Positions 25,622 through 35,397 of a stretch of DNA of 64,000 bases are shown piece after piece. The notes beneath the pieces were generated by a model. It saw nothing but the letters and a program-made list of their open reading frames with translations. It was not told the DNA's origin and did no database searches. This stretch comes from Rhodopirellula sp. P2 (GTDB lineage Bacteria; Planctomycetota; Planctomycetia; Pirellulales; Pirellulaceae), in the NCBI RefSeq assembly GCF_028768465.1, contig NZ_CP118225.1, positions 6,243,001 through 6,307,000 of the forward strand, given 5' to 3'. Every line of letters starts with the position of its first letter. Position 1 is the stretch's first letter. Both the position numbers and the translations under genes were made by a program.

Positions 25622-28002
25622 GTTTTCTAAGCGTCGCATTCTTGTTTGCTCTGCCATTGGTCGCCGCCCCCTTGCTGCTGCACCTGTTCGACCGCCGACG
25701 AAACGAGACGGTCCAATGGGGGGCGATGCAGTTTTTGATGGAAGCATCGGCTCGCAAAACCAGTTCACGCAAATTGAAACAGTGGTTGCTGCTGTTGCTA
25801 CGTTGCTTGGCCATCGCCGCACTGATTCTGGCACTGGCACGACCGCTGTTGCCGACGGGCTATCTCGGTGGGAGCGAGCAGGGTGAGACCATCTTCGTGA
25901 TCGACAATTCGATGTCAATGTCACGCAAGACAGGCTCGGGGACAATGATCGAAGCCGCCGCCGAATATGCCGTGGACCAGCTTGAAAAGCTCTCCGCCCG
26001 CGACGAGGTTCGGATTCTGACAACCGCTCCCTATCCGACGTGGCTCAACTCAGGATCCGTCCACGGTGATCGAAGCAATCGGGATTGGATCACGGAACAA
26101 TTGCGGGCCATCGATGCCACCGAAGGACGCAGTGATCTGCTGGCCGCGTTGTACACCGCTGTCCAAGTCGAACATCAGCCAACACAAAACGTGAGACGCA
26201 TCGTGGTTCTGACCGATGGCCAGTCCACTGATTGGCGGACGGAAGACGAAGCCGGCTGGCAACGTTTCCACGCCGTCCTCAACGAGGCGACTGTTCGAAC
26301 GGAGATCGAAACCGTCCGTCTGGAGCAACAAAACCCAGGAACATCCACTGGCAACGTCGCGGTCGATGCGGTCACGCTCAATCGCACCGTTGTCGGTTCT
26401 GATACCCCTGTCACTGCTGTCGCGACACTTCACAACTACGATGTGGCGACGATGAATGGTGCCGAGTTGACATGGAGTGTCAACGATCAACCGCTGCACC
26501 AACAGACAATCGCTCCGATTGAAGGTGAGCAAACCACCCAGGCCAACTGGAGCCATACCTTTGATAGCCCAGGGATCTATCGGTTGAGCTGCCGTCTGGA
26601 CCGAGACGACGACTTGCCAGCTGACAATGTCGCGAGTTTGGTGGTCGAAGTGGTTGACCGCTTGCCAGTGGTCATCGTTGAGGGAGCGGCCGACCAGGCA
26701 GAGATGCAGCAGGACACCTACTTCGTTCAGGCGGCGCTGGGATGGATCCATGGACAACCACTCACGGAGTCATCCATCTACGTCCCAACCTTGGTCAGCC
26801 CTGATGAACTTCCGTCAATGGACCTGCGTGAGCAACGAGTTGTCATCATCCCCAACCTCACCGAACTTCCATCGGAAGCGGTTTCGCGGTTGACCGAGTT
26901 TGTTTCCGATGGTGGCGGCCTGTGGATTGGACTGGGGCCACGTACCAATGTCGACTTTTTCAACCACCAACTGTTTGCCGACGCTAGCGGCCTGGCACCG
27001 AGACGGCTTGATCGAATCGTCGATGCGTCTCCTGCAAAAGTGGATTCCGACGCCAACAGCACGGCCATCGAAAATGGCTCCTCCACCAATGAACACGTTC
27101 GCATTGATCCGTTTCGCAGTGATCACCCTGCCACGCGACATCTCGCCGACAACGAGCAATTGGATTTGGCCGACACATCCATTCAGCGTTACTATCAATT
27201 TGCCGACAACCTGAATGCGGACGATCGCTCAACGCTGTTGCGACTGAACAACGGCTCTCCGCTGGCCATCGAAAACTTCGTTGGTCAGGGGCGGGTGATT
27301 GTTCAGTCGGTGCCGTTGCGATTGCAGTGGAGTGACTTGGCTCGCACGCAGTCATTTGTGGTGATGGTTCGCGACTGGATCGACTACCTGGCTCAACCCC
27401 GTGCGACGCAATACAACCTGCTCCCCGGACAGCCCATCGTCGCGCGGGTTTCGACGAATGCAAGCGACTCGAATTCGGACGGTGAGGAAGACCTCGCACC
27501 GACCGGTTTCCTGCACACGCCAGAAGATGAGTCGATTGAACTGACCGCCCAGTACGCTGACGAAGGCTTTGAGTTCCGGTCCAGTCAAACCCGTCGTCCG
27601 GGACCCTACAACCTGCAAATTGGATTGGCAGAAACGGGCATCCCCTTCCAAGTCCAACGCTCATCCGAAGAATCGAATTTGAGCAGCCTTGGCCGAGGCG
27701 CGTGGCAACGGATTGTTGCTGCGACCACGCCCCACACTTGGACCGAAGATCGCTCTCCCGTCGCCAGCTCACACACGGATCCTGTTTGGCCCATCTTGTT
27801 GCTCGTCTTGATTGGACTGATCACCGGTGAGTTGGTTCTCTCTGGAATCATGTCTCGGGAACGCTTTGGATCGGCCGGAATCCCGGAATCCTCTGAGTTG
27901 GATGCATCCCAACTGAATCCGCTTCGCTCGCGCGACTCAGACCTGACAGGGTTGTCGTTCGAATCGCCCATCTCCGAGACACTGGAGGTGCCCCAGAAAT
28001 GA
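25618..28002 (+). CDS. BatA-like N-terminal membrane / VWA domain protein
   Basis: 794 residues from the ATG overlapping the DUF58 stop. It starts with the typical BatA-type N-terminal segment (ALPLVAAPLLLHLFDRRRNE), then a second membrane helix (WLLLLLRCLAIAALILALA), then a VWA domain with the MIDAS motif D96-N-S-M-S100. The middle part carries beta-rich CARDB/Ig-like sequence. A glutamine-amidotransferase-like segment follows (VVIIPNLTELPSEAVSRL, FVSDGGGLWIGLGP). A C-terminal membrane span (PILLLVLIGLITGELVLSGI) closes the protein. Such proteins are the membrane partners of MoxR/DUF58. Function in planctomycetes is not established. Confidence 0.9.
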   Translation: MSFLSVAFLFALPLVAAPLLLHLFDRRRNETVQWGAMQFLMEASARKTSSRKLKQWLLLLLRCLAIAALILALARPLLPTGYLGGSEQGETIFVIDNSMSMSRKTGSGTMIEAAAEYAVDQLEKLSARDEVRILTTAPYPTWLNSGSVHGDRSNRDWITEQLRAIDATEGRSDLLAALYTAVQVEHQPTQNVRRIVVLTDGQSTDWRTEDEAGWQRFHAVLNEATVRTEIETVRLEQQNPGTSTGNVAVDAVTLNRTVVGSDTPVTAVATLHNYDVATMNGAELTWSVNDQPLHQQTIAPIEGEQTTQANWSHTFDSPGIYRLSCRLDRDDDLPADNVASLVVEVVDRLPVVIVEGAADQAEMQQDTYFVQAALGWIHGQPLTESSIYVPTLVSPDELPSMDLREQRVVIIPNLTELPSEAVSRLTEFVSDGGGLWIGLGPRTNVDFFNHQLFADASGLAPRRLDRIVDASPAKVDSDANSTAIENGSSTNEHVRIDPFRSDHPATRHLADNEQLDLADTSIQRYYQFADNLNADDRSTLLRLNNGSPLAIENFVGQGRVIVQSVPLRLQWSDLARTQSFVVMVRDWIDYLAQPRATQYNLLPGQPIVARVSTNASDSNSDGEEDLAPTGFLHTPEDESIELTAQYADEGFEFRSSQTRRPGPYNLQIGLAETGIPFQVQRSSEESNLSSLGRGAWQRIVAATTPHTWTEDRSPVASSHTDPVWPILLLVLIGLITGELVLSGIMSRERFGSAGIPESSELDASQLNPLRSRDSDLTGLSFESPISETLEVPQK

Positions 28003-30857
28003 ACCTCACCGAAACTTCCACCAACGAATACCTCTCTTACGAACATCCATTCAACACGGGACTGCTGTTGCTGCTGGGTGTCGTCTGTCTCGGCACACTG
28101 CTTTGGACGCTTTATCGCGAGAGAAACATCTTGGGTCGGACGACGACCGGTTTGTTTTCGATGCTGCGAATCGTGGCCCTTTCCGTTGCGTTCTGGATGT
28201 TGCTTGCACCAACCAACGTTGTCGAACAATCAACCACGACTCGCCAAGCGATTGTCTTCGTGACCGATTCCAGCGCCAGCATGAAGACAATTGACCCGCC
28301 CGGAACAGCGGATGACTGGCGTTGGACGCCGCCGACTTCGAACGAGGATGCTCAGTGGACCGGCACCGAGTCACTCCGAATCACGGATCGATCCCTGGCT
28401 GCCCTCGGCGTCGCCAACCAAAAATTGCATTTGGCCGTGTCGGCACTTGATGAGCATGGTGCCGAAACCTCGGTCGCGGAGCACTTGGAATTGGCGAACC
28501 AGGCGATCGTTCGCGTCCGGACGCATCTGCAAAACCTTCGCGACACGCTTCCGGATTCCATGGACAGCGAAATCGACTCGTCGCTTCGGCGTCTGATCCC
28601 GATGATCGACAGTCCTGAAATGGATGCTTTGTCAGACCTGACCAAGATGCTTCAGCGAGGGCGCACTCCAAGCCAAACAGGTTGGCGAGAGAGTCTGCCA
28701 GACTTGATCGAACGTCTGGCGACCGCACGCCGAGTTTTCGGCGAATTGGCCGATCAGTTGGAACGAGCCATTGCGAACCGATCACCGAGCAAGCCAACAC
28801 GGGCAGCTGGATTCACCGACCAAAGTCGCGGCGATCGTGTGGCAAAATTCCTAACTGGCCTGCAGCAATCCAAACTGGATGAGATCTCGGAGGTCGCCGA
28901 TTTGCGTTGGTGTTCGTTTGATGATGCTGCGAAGGCGATGTCCAACGTTTCAGACACCCAAGAACTCCTCGCGTCGCTGGCCGACCAGAACGCGATGGCG
29001 ACGACCACCGATGTCGGCGCCGCCCTGCAGTTCATCGATCAACTTCGCCGCGATCAACCGATCGCCGCAGCATTCCTGTTGTCCGATGTGGCGCACAACC
29101 ATGCCCATGAACGTGAGCCCACCGAAGTCGCCGCCCAACTCGATTCGACTCCGGTTTACGTGATCCCCATCGGCAACGATTTGCGTCTGCGAGACATCGA
29201 CTTGATTTCCGTTTCCGCACCGGCGGTTGCCATGCGAAACGACGACGTCGTCATCGAAGCTCACCTGGGGATCTACCAATGCAAGGGAGAACGATGTTCC
29301 GTGCAACTGTTGCAGTCTGGCGAGGTGGTTGATTTCCGCAACGTGCTGATTGATTCCGATGCGGAAACACGTTCAGTGCAGTTTCAACAACGCGTCGCTC
29401 AGATTGGCCCCACGTCATTCCAGATCGCCATTCAACCGCTGGATGGCGAGATGACGACGGAGAACAACTTTGACGAGATCGAGATCAATGTCACGCGGAG
29501 TGACATCAAAGTTCTGTTGGCCGACGAGATGCCGCGGTGGGAATACCGCTACTTGGCCCAACTGTTTCGCCGCGACCCCAAAATCGAACTCGATGAATTG
29601 TTGTTCCGCCCTCGTTTGATCGCGACCGGCCACCGTCAAGAGACCGGCGGTTTTCCCGTCACGGTCGAAGAATGGAATCGATACGACGTGGTCATCCTGG
29701 GCGATCTGCCAATCGAGCATTTGCCCGTTGCCTCGCAAACCGCACTTTTGAAATACATGCGAACGCGTGGCGGTACCGTGATCACGATCGCCGGTGACCA
29801 TGCGATGCCACAGGCTTATGTCGATCATCCTCTGGAAGAAGCCATCCCGGTTCGACCAATCCAACAATCAGACGATGCGAATCAGCAGTACTCGTTTCAG
29901 ATCACGGAAGCCGGCCGATCCCATGCTGCCTTGATGATCGCTGAAACCGAGTTAGCCACCAACAACGCATGGTCGTTTGTCAATCAGTTTTCACCGCTGC
30001 ACAGCGTTTCAAAATGGCGGGCACCGGTTCCCACGGCTCAGAGCCTGATTGCGGTTGTCCCTCGAGGTGAACCACTTTTGGCCGACGACCCGAGGCTCAC
30101 GGAATCGAGTTTCCTGTGCTGGCAACCGGTGGGTCGGGGGCGAATCATCCATCTCAGCGGACCGGACACGTATCGATTGCGGTTCCTGCGCGGTGACACG
30201 CTGCACTACCGGTTCTGGGGCCAATTGATGAGGTGGGCGATCGCAGCCGATTTGTCTTCTGGAAATCAGTCTGTCCGAATTCGCACTGCGAAAACGCTTT
30301 ATGAAACGAACCAGCCGGTCGACATGGATGTCGAATTGCTCGCCCCAGACGGTCAAGCTGTGATCCGTGACACCATTGATACTGACATGCTCCGGATTCG
30401 GTTGTCAGTCGGTGAAGATGTCCGAACCATCCCGCTGGTTGTCGACGAGGAGCGTCCTGGTCACTACCGAGCTGATGTTCGTGATCTGAAACCGGGGGTC
30501 TACCAAGCCAAACCAGAAGGCACCCTGATCGAGGAATTGATCGCGACCAATCCCGATGCCCAAACATCGACGATGCAGGAAGTGCTCACGACGTTCACCG
30601 TCCAAGCCGACTTGCCCACAGAATTGGTTGACACGCGATCCAATCGAGCACTGGCAAACCAAATCTCAACCTTGACCGGCGGACAAGTGCTGCCGCCAAC
30701 GGCAGTCGAAGAAGTCTTGGAACTCACCGATTTGCACCCCATCGTCACGCACAGCATTCAGCGTCAACCGCTGTGGCAACGATGGAGATATCTCTGGCTG
30801 GTGCTGGGATGCCTGCAAATCGAATGGATCATCCGCAAGTCCAGAGGGCTATCCTGA
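27999..30857 (+). CDS. Large membrane protein with VWA and amidotransferase-like domains
   Basis: 952 residues, start overlapping the previous stop (ATGA). Two membrane helices lie near residues 20-38 and 52-70. A VWA-type MIDAS motif follows at D90-S-S-A-S94. A helical segment leads to an extracytoplasmic beta-rich part. A class I glutamine-amidotransferase-like region without an evident catalytic cysteine follows (YDVVILGDLPIEHLP, RGGTVITIAGDH). A final helix near the C-terminus contains YLWLVLGCLQIEWI. It is the second VWA-membrane subunit of the MoxR operon and probably sits in the inner membrane with the soluble domains outside. It has no recognised gene name. Confidence 0.85.
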   Translation: MNLTETSTNEYLSYEHPFNTGLLLLLGVVCLGTLLWTLYRERNILGRTTTGLFSMLRIVALSVAFWMLLAPTNVVEQSTTTRQAIVFVTDSSASMKTIDPPGTADDWRWTPPTSNEDAQWTGTESLRITDRSLAALGVANQKLHLAVSALDEHGAETSVAEHLELANQAIVRVRTHLQNLRDTLPDSMDSEIDSSLRRLIPMIDSPEMDALSDLTKMLQRGRTPSQTGWRESLPDLIERLATARRVFGELADQLERAIANRSPSKPTRAAGFTDQSRGDRVAKFLTGLQQSKLDEISEVADLRWCSFDDAAKAMSNVSDTQELLASLADQNAMATTTDVGAALQFIDQLRRDQPIAAAFLLSDVAHNHAHEREPTEVAAQLDSTPVYVIPIGNDLRLRDIDLISVSAPAVAMRNDDVVIEAHLGIYQCKGERCSVQLLQSGEVVDFRNVLIDSDAETRSVQFQQRVAQIGPTSFQIAIQPLDGEMTTENNFDEIEINVTRSDIKVLLADEMPRWEYRYLAQLFRRDPKIELDELLFRPRLIATGHRQETGGFPVTVEEWNRYDVVILGDLPIEHLPVASQTALLKYMRTRGGTVITIAGDHAMPQAYVDHPLEEAIPVRPIQQSDDANQQYSFQITEAGRSHAALMIAETELATNNAWSFVNQFSPLHSVSKWRAPVPTAQSLIAVVPRGEPLLADDPRLTESSFLCWQPVGRGRIIHLSGPDTYRLRFLRGDTLHYRFWGQLMRWAIAADLSSGNQSVRIRTAKTLYETNQPVDMDVELLAPDGQAVIRDTIDTDMLRIRLSVGEDVRTIPLVVDEERPGHYRADVRDLKPGVYQAKPEGTLIEELIATNPDAQTSTMQEVLTTFTVQADLPTELVDTRSNRALANQISTLTGGQVLPPTAVEEVLELTDLHPIVTHSIQRQPLWQRWRYLWLVLGCLQIEWIIRKSRGLS

Positions 30858-30859
30858 TC

Positions 30860-33800
30860 ATGTCTACCACCACCACGACTCGAGCATTCTCACACCGAAT
30901 CCCATCGGCGATCGAGAGCAAACTGCGTCGGATTCGACTGCGACATGCGATGTTGGTCATTGTCGCGGCGTTGGCCTTGGCGATTGGCGTGTTGTTGCTG
31001 CTGATGGTCCCGTCGATGTTGATTGACTGGATGTTCCCGTTCGCCTCCCCGGTGCTTCGAATCGCTCTCACCAGCCTCACCGTTGTGGCAACCTTCGCGA
31101 CCGCAGCCTATGGGTTGATCGGTCCGCTGCAACGTTCGTTGCAATGGCTTCGCGCGGCCAATGCGGTTGATCACAACGTTCCGGAACTCGAAGAACGTTG
31201 GTCCACCGTGGCCAGCCTGTCGTCGCAAGACCCGTCTTCCATGACCGCGACGCAGCGAGCCATGGCGACTCAGGTGACCAGCGAAGCGATCGCGATGGAA
31301 CGAATGGTTCGTCCCAGCCACATCAGCCCACCGATCAAACTGCGTCCCACCTTGCTGCTTGCGTTGTCTGGTCTCGTCCTGTTCGCGATCGTGTTCGCCA
31401 TCAGCCCAAGTCGCGTTTCGGTTCTGCTCCAACGGTTTTGGTTCCCCACGCAAAACATCACCGCGACCCAACTGGCAAGCTTGACCGGTGAACAGTTTGT
31501 GCCTCGTGGAGATTCTATCGACTTGATCACTCGCGCTAGCGGTCTGGTTCCCTCCACCGCCACCATCAGCATGATGCGGGCGGACGGTCAAATCGAGGAC
31601 CATCGCCTGACTGCCGATGAGGCTTCATCCGACACCTGGTCTCACAAGATGCGAGTGGACGATGACCTGTCCTATCGAGTTCGCGCCGGAGATGCACAAA
31701 CGGAGTGGCTGCACCTTCAAGCGATCGATTTCCCAGAAATTGAGCGAGTTGAATTTAGCGTTGAATTCCCGGCCTACACCAAACGCACCCCGATTTTGCT
31801 CGACCGATTGCCACGCCGAGTCAAAGTCCCTCAGGGCAGCGTGTTGCGACTCGCCATCAAGCCGTTTGAATCCCTTCAACAGCTCACGATCGCCTTGACG
31901 GATCCAGAAAGTTCCGCCTCCGAAAACGACGACCAATCATCCGAAAACGCCCCCAACACACGCGAATTGTCACCCCAGCAGGATGGCTGGTATCGGCTGG
32001 AACTGCCGTTGGTCGAGGACATGCTTCTCCGCCCAACGCTGGTCAGCCAACACAATCTCACCAACCAACGACGTCTGTTCTCTCGCATCGACGTCATTGC
32101 AGACAAAGCCCCTGTGGCTCGCGTCATCACACCCAACGATGAAATGGCAGTGGCGGAAGACGAGATCATCGAAATCAAGTTCGAAGCTCATGATGACCAC
32201 GGCATCGAAAAGGCCGAACTGGTGATCTACGACGAGTCGCAACGAGATGCCGATGGCAACGCGAAGGTGCTGCACGTCCAACCCATTCCGCTTGGAGATC
32301 AAGCCAACCAAAAGCACTTGATCGCGCAAACGAAGCTGGACCTGAAGGAATTGGGGCTCAGCGAGGGCCAAGAAATCAGCTACTCCATTCGCGTGACGGA
32401 CAACAAGCCTGAAACCGACACGATGGCCTCCCAATCCAAGCAGCACGATCCCAAACCTGATGCTTCCCAAAGGCAATCGATCGCAAGGTCTGATCAAGAA
32501 CAAAATCCGGATGCCACTGACGAAGAAGATGCATCTCAAATCGCAGAATCAAAACAAGCAGAATCAAAACCTGTTGACTCAAAAACAGCTGACTCGAAAC
32601 AGCCTGACTCGAAACAGCCTGACCCGATCTTGGCTGATTCAAATTCGACCGACCAAGATGCCTCGCCACAACGCGTGGGCAAGGCAATGGACAAAGCTGG
32701 CCCCCAACCCTCTTCCATCGAGACGGCTGATCAAACCACGCCGCCACCAACCGACAATGATTCGCAGGAAACGATTGCGAAACGGAAGGGCGCTGCCCCG
32801 TCTGCCAAACCCGCCCCCAATGCAATCGCAGCCAGGCCCCTGTCCCCAATGGGTGACGCCCAACCCAATTCCGATCGCAAGCCCCCCAGTCCCTCCAGCC
32901 AGGAACCCAACAGTCCCTCCGACAACAAGCCAAACCAACCTTCGGACTCCACCCAAATGGCCGAGTCGAAATCATCCCCACCCAAGTTGGACGCGAAAGT
33001 CGCAAGTCGCCAAGCACCGCAGGCCACTGCTTCCACGAAGAAGATGGAGCAGAAAAATCCAGCCGTCAGTCACACCGCGACGTCCAAACGCCAGCGAAAT
33101 CGCAAAGGGCAAAACTCCACGACTGGCCGGCGTCGCCTCAAGATCACCGAGAAACTCTCCGCAATCGCCGCCGCCGAAGAACGTCCAGGCGACGAACTCA
33201 AGATGCGGGAGTCCGTCGTTGAGATCGATCAGATGCTTGCCGCAATTGAGTCTGGTCTGAAAAAACTCGTCGAGCGGAAGATCGCCGACTCGGATCGCAG
33301 CGAGCAATTTCGCCGCCTTGATTCGGGGTTGGGCAATGTCGAAGACTTCGTTGCCAAGTTGCGAGAGCAGACCCGAGAGAGCCAGTATGCATTCATTGGC
33401 TTGCAAATGGTTGACATCACTCGTTCACATGTCACGCCAGCCCGCGACCGGGTGTTCGCAGGATCGCAACGCGCCGGTTCAGACAACGCCGACGCCACGA
33501 CGGGTCTGCAGCACGTCGTTCGCGCTCGCGAATTGCTGGGTGCGCTTCTGAAACGTTTTGACCGGGTCAAACAAGAGAAGAAGTTGAAAAAGGAAATGGA
33601 CGAGGCAGTCACCATTTATGAGGTCTACTTGGAAAAACGGCGTCAGTTGATGCGAGAAGCTCGACAAAACCGAAACCCACTGGATCGAAAGATGGGGATC
33701 GTCGAAGTGGACCAAGCCTACCTCGATCGTCTTGCGGAAGTCCTCGAACTGCGACGCGCAATGATGGACGAATTTGCAGAGATGTTGGGCGACGATCCGC

Positions 33801-35395
33801 GATTGCTATCCCGATACATGGAATTGGTTCAACGTCGTCAAAAGTCACTCCGGAACGAACTCTCAGACCTCTCCCAGCGGCAATATGATCTGACCGAAGA
33901 GGCGATGAACTGGCTCCAGATCGATGCAACCCAGCGTCCTGATCTTTGGACCATCATCGTCGAACTGCGATTGAGTGCGGCTGACGATTTGGCCAAGGAC
34001 GCCGCTCAATTGGCCGAACGCGTCCAGAAGCAGTTGCCACTGGAGATCGATGTCAACGCCGGAACGGCGGCAAATCTGATCCGAACGGCCAATCAAATTT
34101 CTGCGACCGCGAGAAACATTCAGTTTGAAGCAGAGGAACTGTTTCTTCACTCAACTGACCAAGCGATCCGCCCCGAGACAATCACCGGCGCCAGTTCATT
34201 GATCGACCAGTGCGAACGGTTTTTCTCGCAACTTGACCGATTGCAGTTTGAAAACGAAGGCAATGATGCGTTGGCACTCTATGTCGAGTCACGCGTACAA
34301 GAAACCCGCGTGGTCGCCGATCAGGCGGACGTCTGGACGGACCTTCATCGGAACATCAAAAGCAACAACTACGGCGGGTTGGTTCAGACTGAACAATATC
34401 GAATCGCGATCTCGACCCAATTGCTGCGTGTCGAGATGCTGAACATGGAACCGGACTTGACCGCCCAATTCCGACGCACGGTCAACTCAGATCTGCCAGG
34501 TGAAATCAAAGACATGATTCGCACGCTGCACCGATTGATGGAAACGATCACGTTCAATCAGATCGCCGCGTCAATCCGATCCGGCAATCGTGATCTGGAA
34601 TCTGCCAACGGACAACAGCAACTGGCAACCGACCGACTGACCGAGGCGGAGACGCTGTTCGACAAAATTCGGCGAACCGTGGTCATGCACTTGGACGAGT
34701 ACGATCTTCGCGATCCCAACATCGGCGACCTGCGAGACCCAACGCTGGATGAATTCTTAGCACGACTTGAACGCGAACCCAATATCGCATCTCAGTTGGG
34801 CATTCCCAACCGGCAAACGAACCTTCGGATTCGTGCTGACAATTTGCTGTGGCAGCAAACGGTTGCCGGTGGGCCCTTGGGAGAATCTCAGTTGGCAGCG
34901 GCCCAGCGAGCGGCGAATGCGATGAAGATGAAAAAACAAAAGCCCAAGAATCGCGTCCCCAAGCCCGGCGACAAATCGTCGGAGGAAATGTCGAACGAAC
35001 GACGCGAACAGGCCAAGCAAGCCCAAGAGATGCTCGCGAAAACGTTGCTGGAGATTGAAAAGCAAAAAGAAGAGGGCGAACCGTCAGCAACCGAGCGTCA
35101 ACGGCTGGACGAGATGGCAGAAAAGATCAAACGTCTGATGCCCCAGGATGGTGACAATGACTCCGCCGAGCGGGCTTGGCAGCAAATCGTGCAAGCCGAT
35201 GAGGCGGAGGAACTGATGCAAGCGATCGCCAACGGTGAACTCATCGCAGACCAGCAATGGAACCGTCTGCTGTCGACACTCGACGATGGGCTTTGGCAGG
35301 TTCAAGGCAATCGGCCCCCCGAGGCCTACCGCAAAGCAATTGAACAGTATCAAGATCAACTCCGTGAGTTGATGTCAACGATCGATGAGGACTGA
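30860..35395 (+). CDS. Giant membrane-anchored coiled-coil protein with low-complexity centre
   Basis: 1511 residues from the ATG at 30860, two bases after the previous stop. Two N-terminal membrane helices (about 30-50, 65-88) are followed by a third (TLLLALSGLVLFAIVFAI). A beta-rich domain of about 300 residues follows, with VEFPAYTKRTP and DDHGIEKAELVIYD, resembling DUF4175-type proteins. Then comes a Pro/Ser/Gln/Lys-rich spacer of about 250 residues with short tandem repeats, and a long helical, charged C-terminal half (coiled coils such as EKKLKKEMDEAV). The order of a membrane anchor, periplasmic domain and long helical rod suggests an envelope-spanning part of the MoxR system. Its function is unknown. 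Confidence 0.82.
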   Translation: MSTTTTTRAFSHRIPSAIESKLRRIRLRHAMLVIVAALALAIGVLLLLMVPSMLIDWMFPFASPVLRIALTSLTVVATFATAAYGLIGPLQRSLQWLRAANAVDHNVPELEERWSTVASLSSQDPSSMTATQRAMATQVTSEAIAMERMVRPSHISPPIKLRPTLLLALSGLVLFAIVFAISPSRVSVLLQRFWFPTQNITATQLASLTGEQFVPRGDSIDLITRASGLVPSTATISMMRADGQIEDHRLTADEASSDTWSHKMRVDDDLSYRVRAGDAQTEWLHLQAIDFPEIERVEFSVEFPAYTKRTPILLDRLPRRVKVPQGSVLRLAIKPFESLQQLTIALTDPESSASENDDQSSENAPNTRELSPQQDGWYRLELPLVEDMLLRPTLVSQHNLTNQRRLFSRIDVIADKAPVARVITPNDEMAVAEDEIIEIKFEAHDDHGIEKAELVIYDESQRDADGNAKVLHVQPIPLGDQANQKHLIAQTKLDLKELGLSEGQEISYSIRVTDNKPETDTMASQSKQHDPKPDASQRQSIARSDQEQNPDATDEEDASQIAESKQAESKPVDSKTADSKQPDSKQPDPILADSNSTDQDASPQRVGKAMDKAGPQPSSIETADQTTPPPTDNDSQETIAKRKGAAPSAKPAPNAIAARPLSPMGDAQPNSDRKPPSPSSQEPNSPSDNKPNQPSDSTQMAESKSSPPKLDAKVASRQAPQATASTKKMEQKNPAVSHTATSKRQRNRKGQNSTTGRRRLKITEKLSAIAAAEERPGDELKMRESVVEIDQMLAAIESGLKKLVERKIADSDRSEQFRRLDSGLGNVEDFVAKLREQTRESQYAFIGLQMVDITRSHVTPARDRVFAGSQRAGSDNADATTGLQHVVRARELLGALLKRFDRVKQEKKLKKEMDEAVTIYEVYLEKRRQLMREARQNRNPLDRKMGIVEVDQAYLDRLAEVLELRRAMMDEFAEMLGDDPRLLSRYMELVQRRQKSLRNELSDLSQRQYDLTEEAMNWLQIDATQRPDLWTIIVELRLSAADDLAKDAAQLAERVQKQLPLEIDVNAGTAANLIRTANQISATARNIQFEAEELFLHSTDQAIRPETITGASSLIDQCERFFSQLDRLQFENEGNDALALYVESRVQETRVVADQADVWTDLHRNIKSNNYGGLVQTEQYRIAISTQLLRVEMLNMEPDLTAQFRRTVNSDLPGEIKDMIRTLHRLMETITFNQIAASIRSGNRDLESANGQQQLATDRLTEAETLFDKIRRTVVMHLDEYDLRDPNIGDLRDPTLDEFLARLEREPNIASQLGIPNRQTNLRIRADNLLWQQTVAGGPLGESQLAAAQRAANAMKMKKQKPKNRVPKPGDKSSEEMSNERREQAKQAQEMLAKTLLEIEKQKEEGEPSATERQRLDEMAEKIKRLMPQDGDNDSAERAWQQIVQADEAEELMQAIANGELIADQQWNRLLSTLDDGLWQVQGNRPPEAYRKAIEQYQDQLRELMSTIDED
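32551..32650 (+). repeat. 15-bp tandem repeat inside the giant protein gene
   Basis: GACTCGAAACAGCCT occurs twice in perfect tandem at 32591-32605 and 32606-32620, with degenerate units on both sides (encoding ESKPVDSKTADSKQPDSKQ). The repeat keeps the frame, so unit-number change would lengthen or shorten the spacer by five residues. Confidence 0.75.
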
Positions 35396-35397
35396 GC

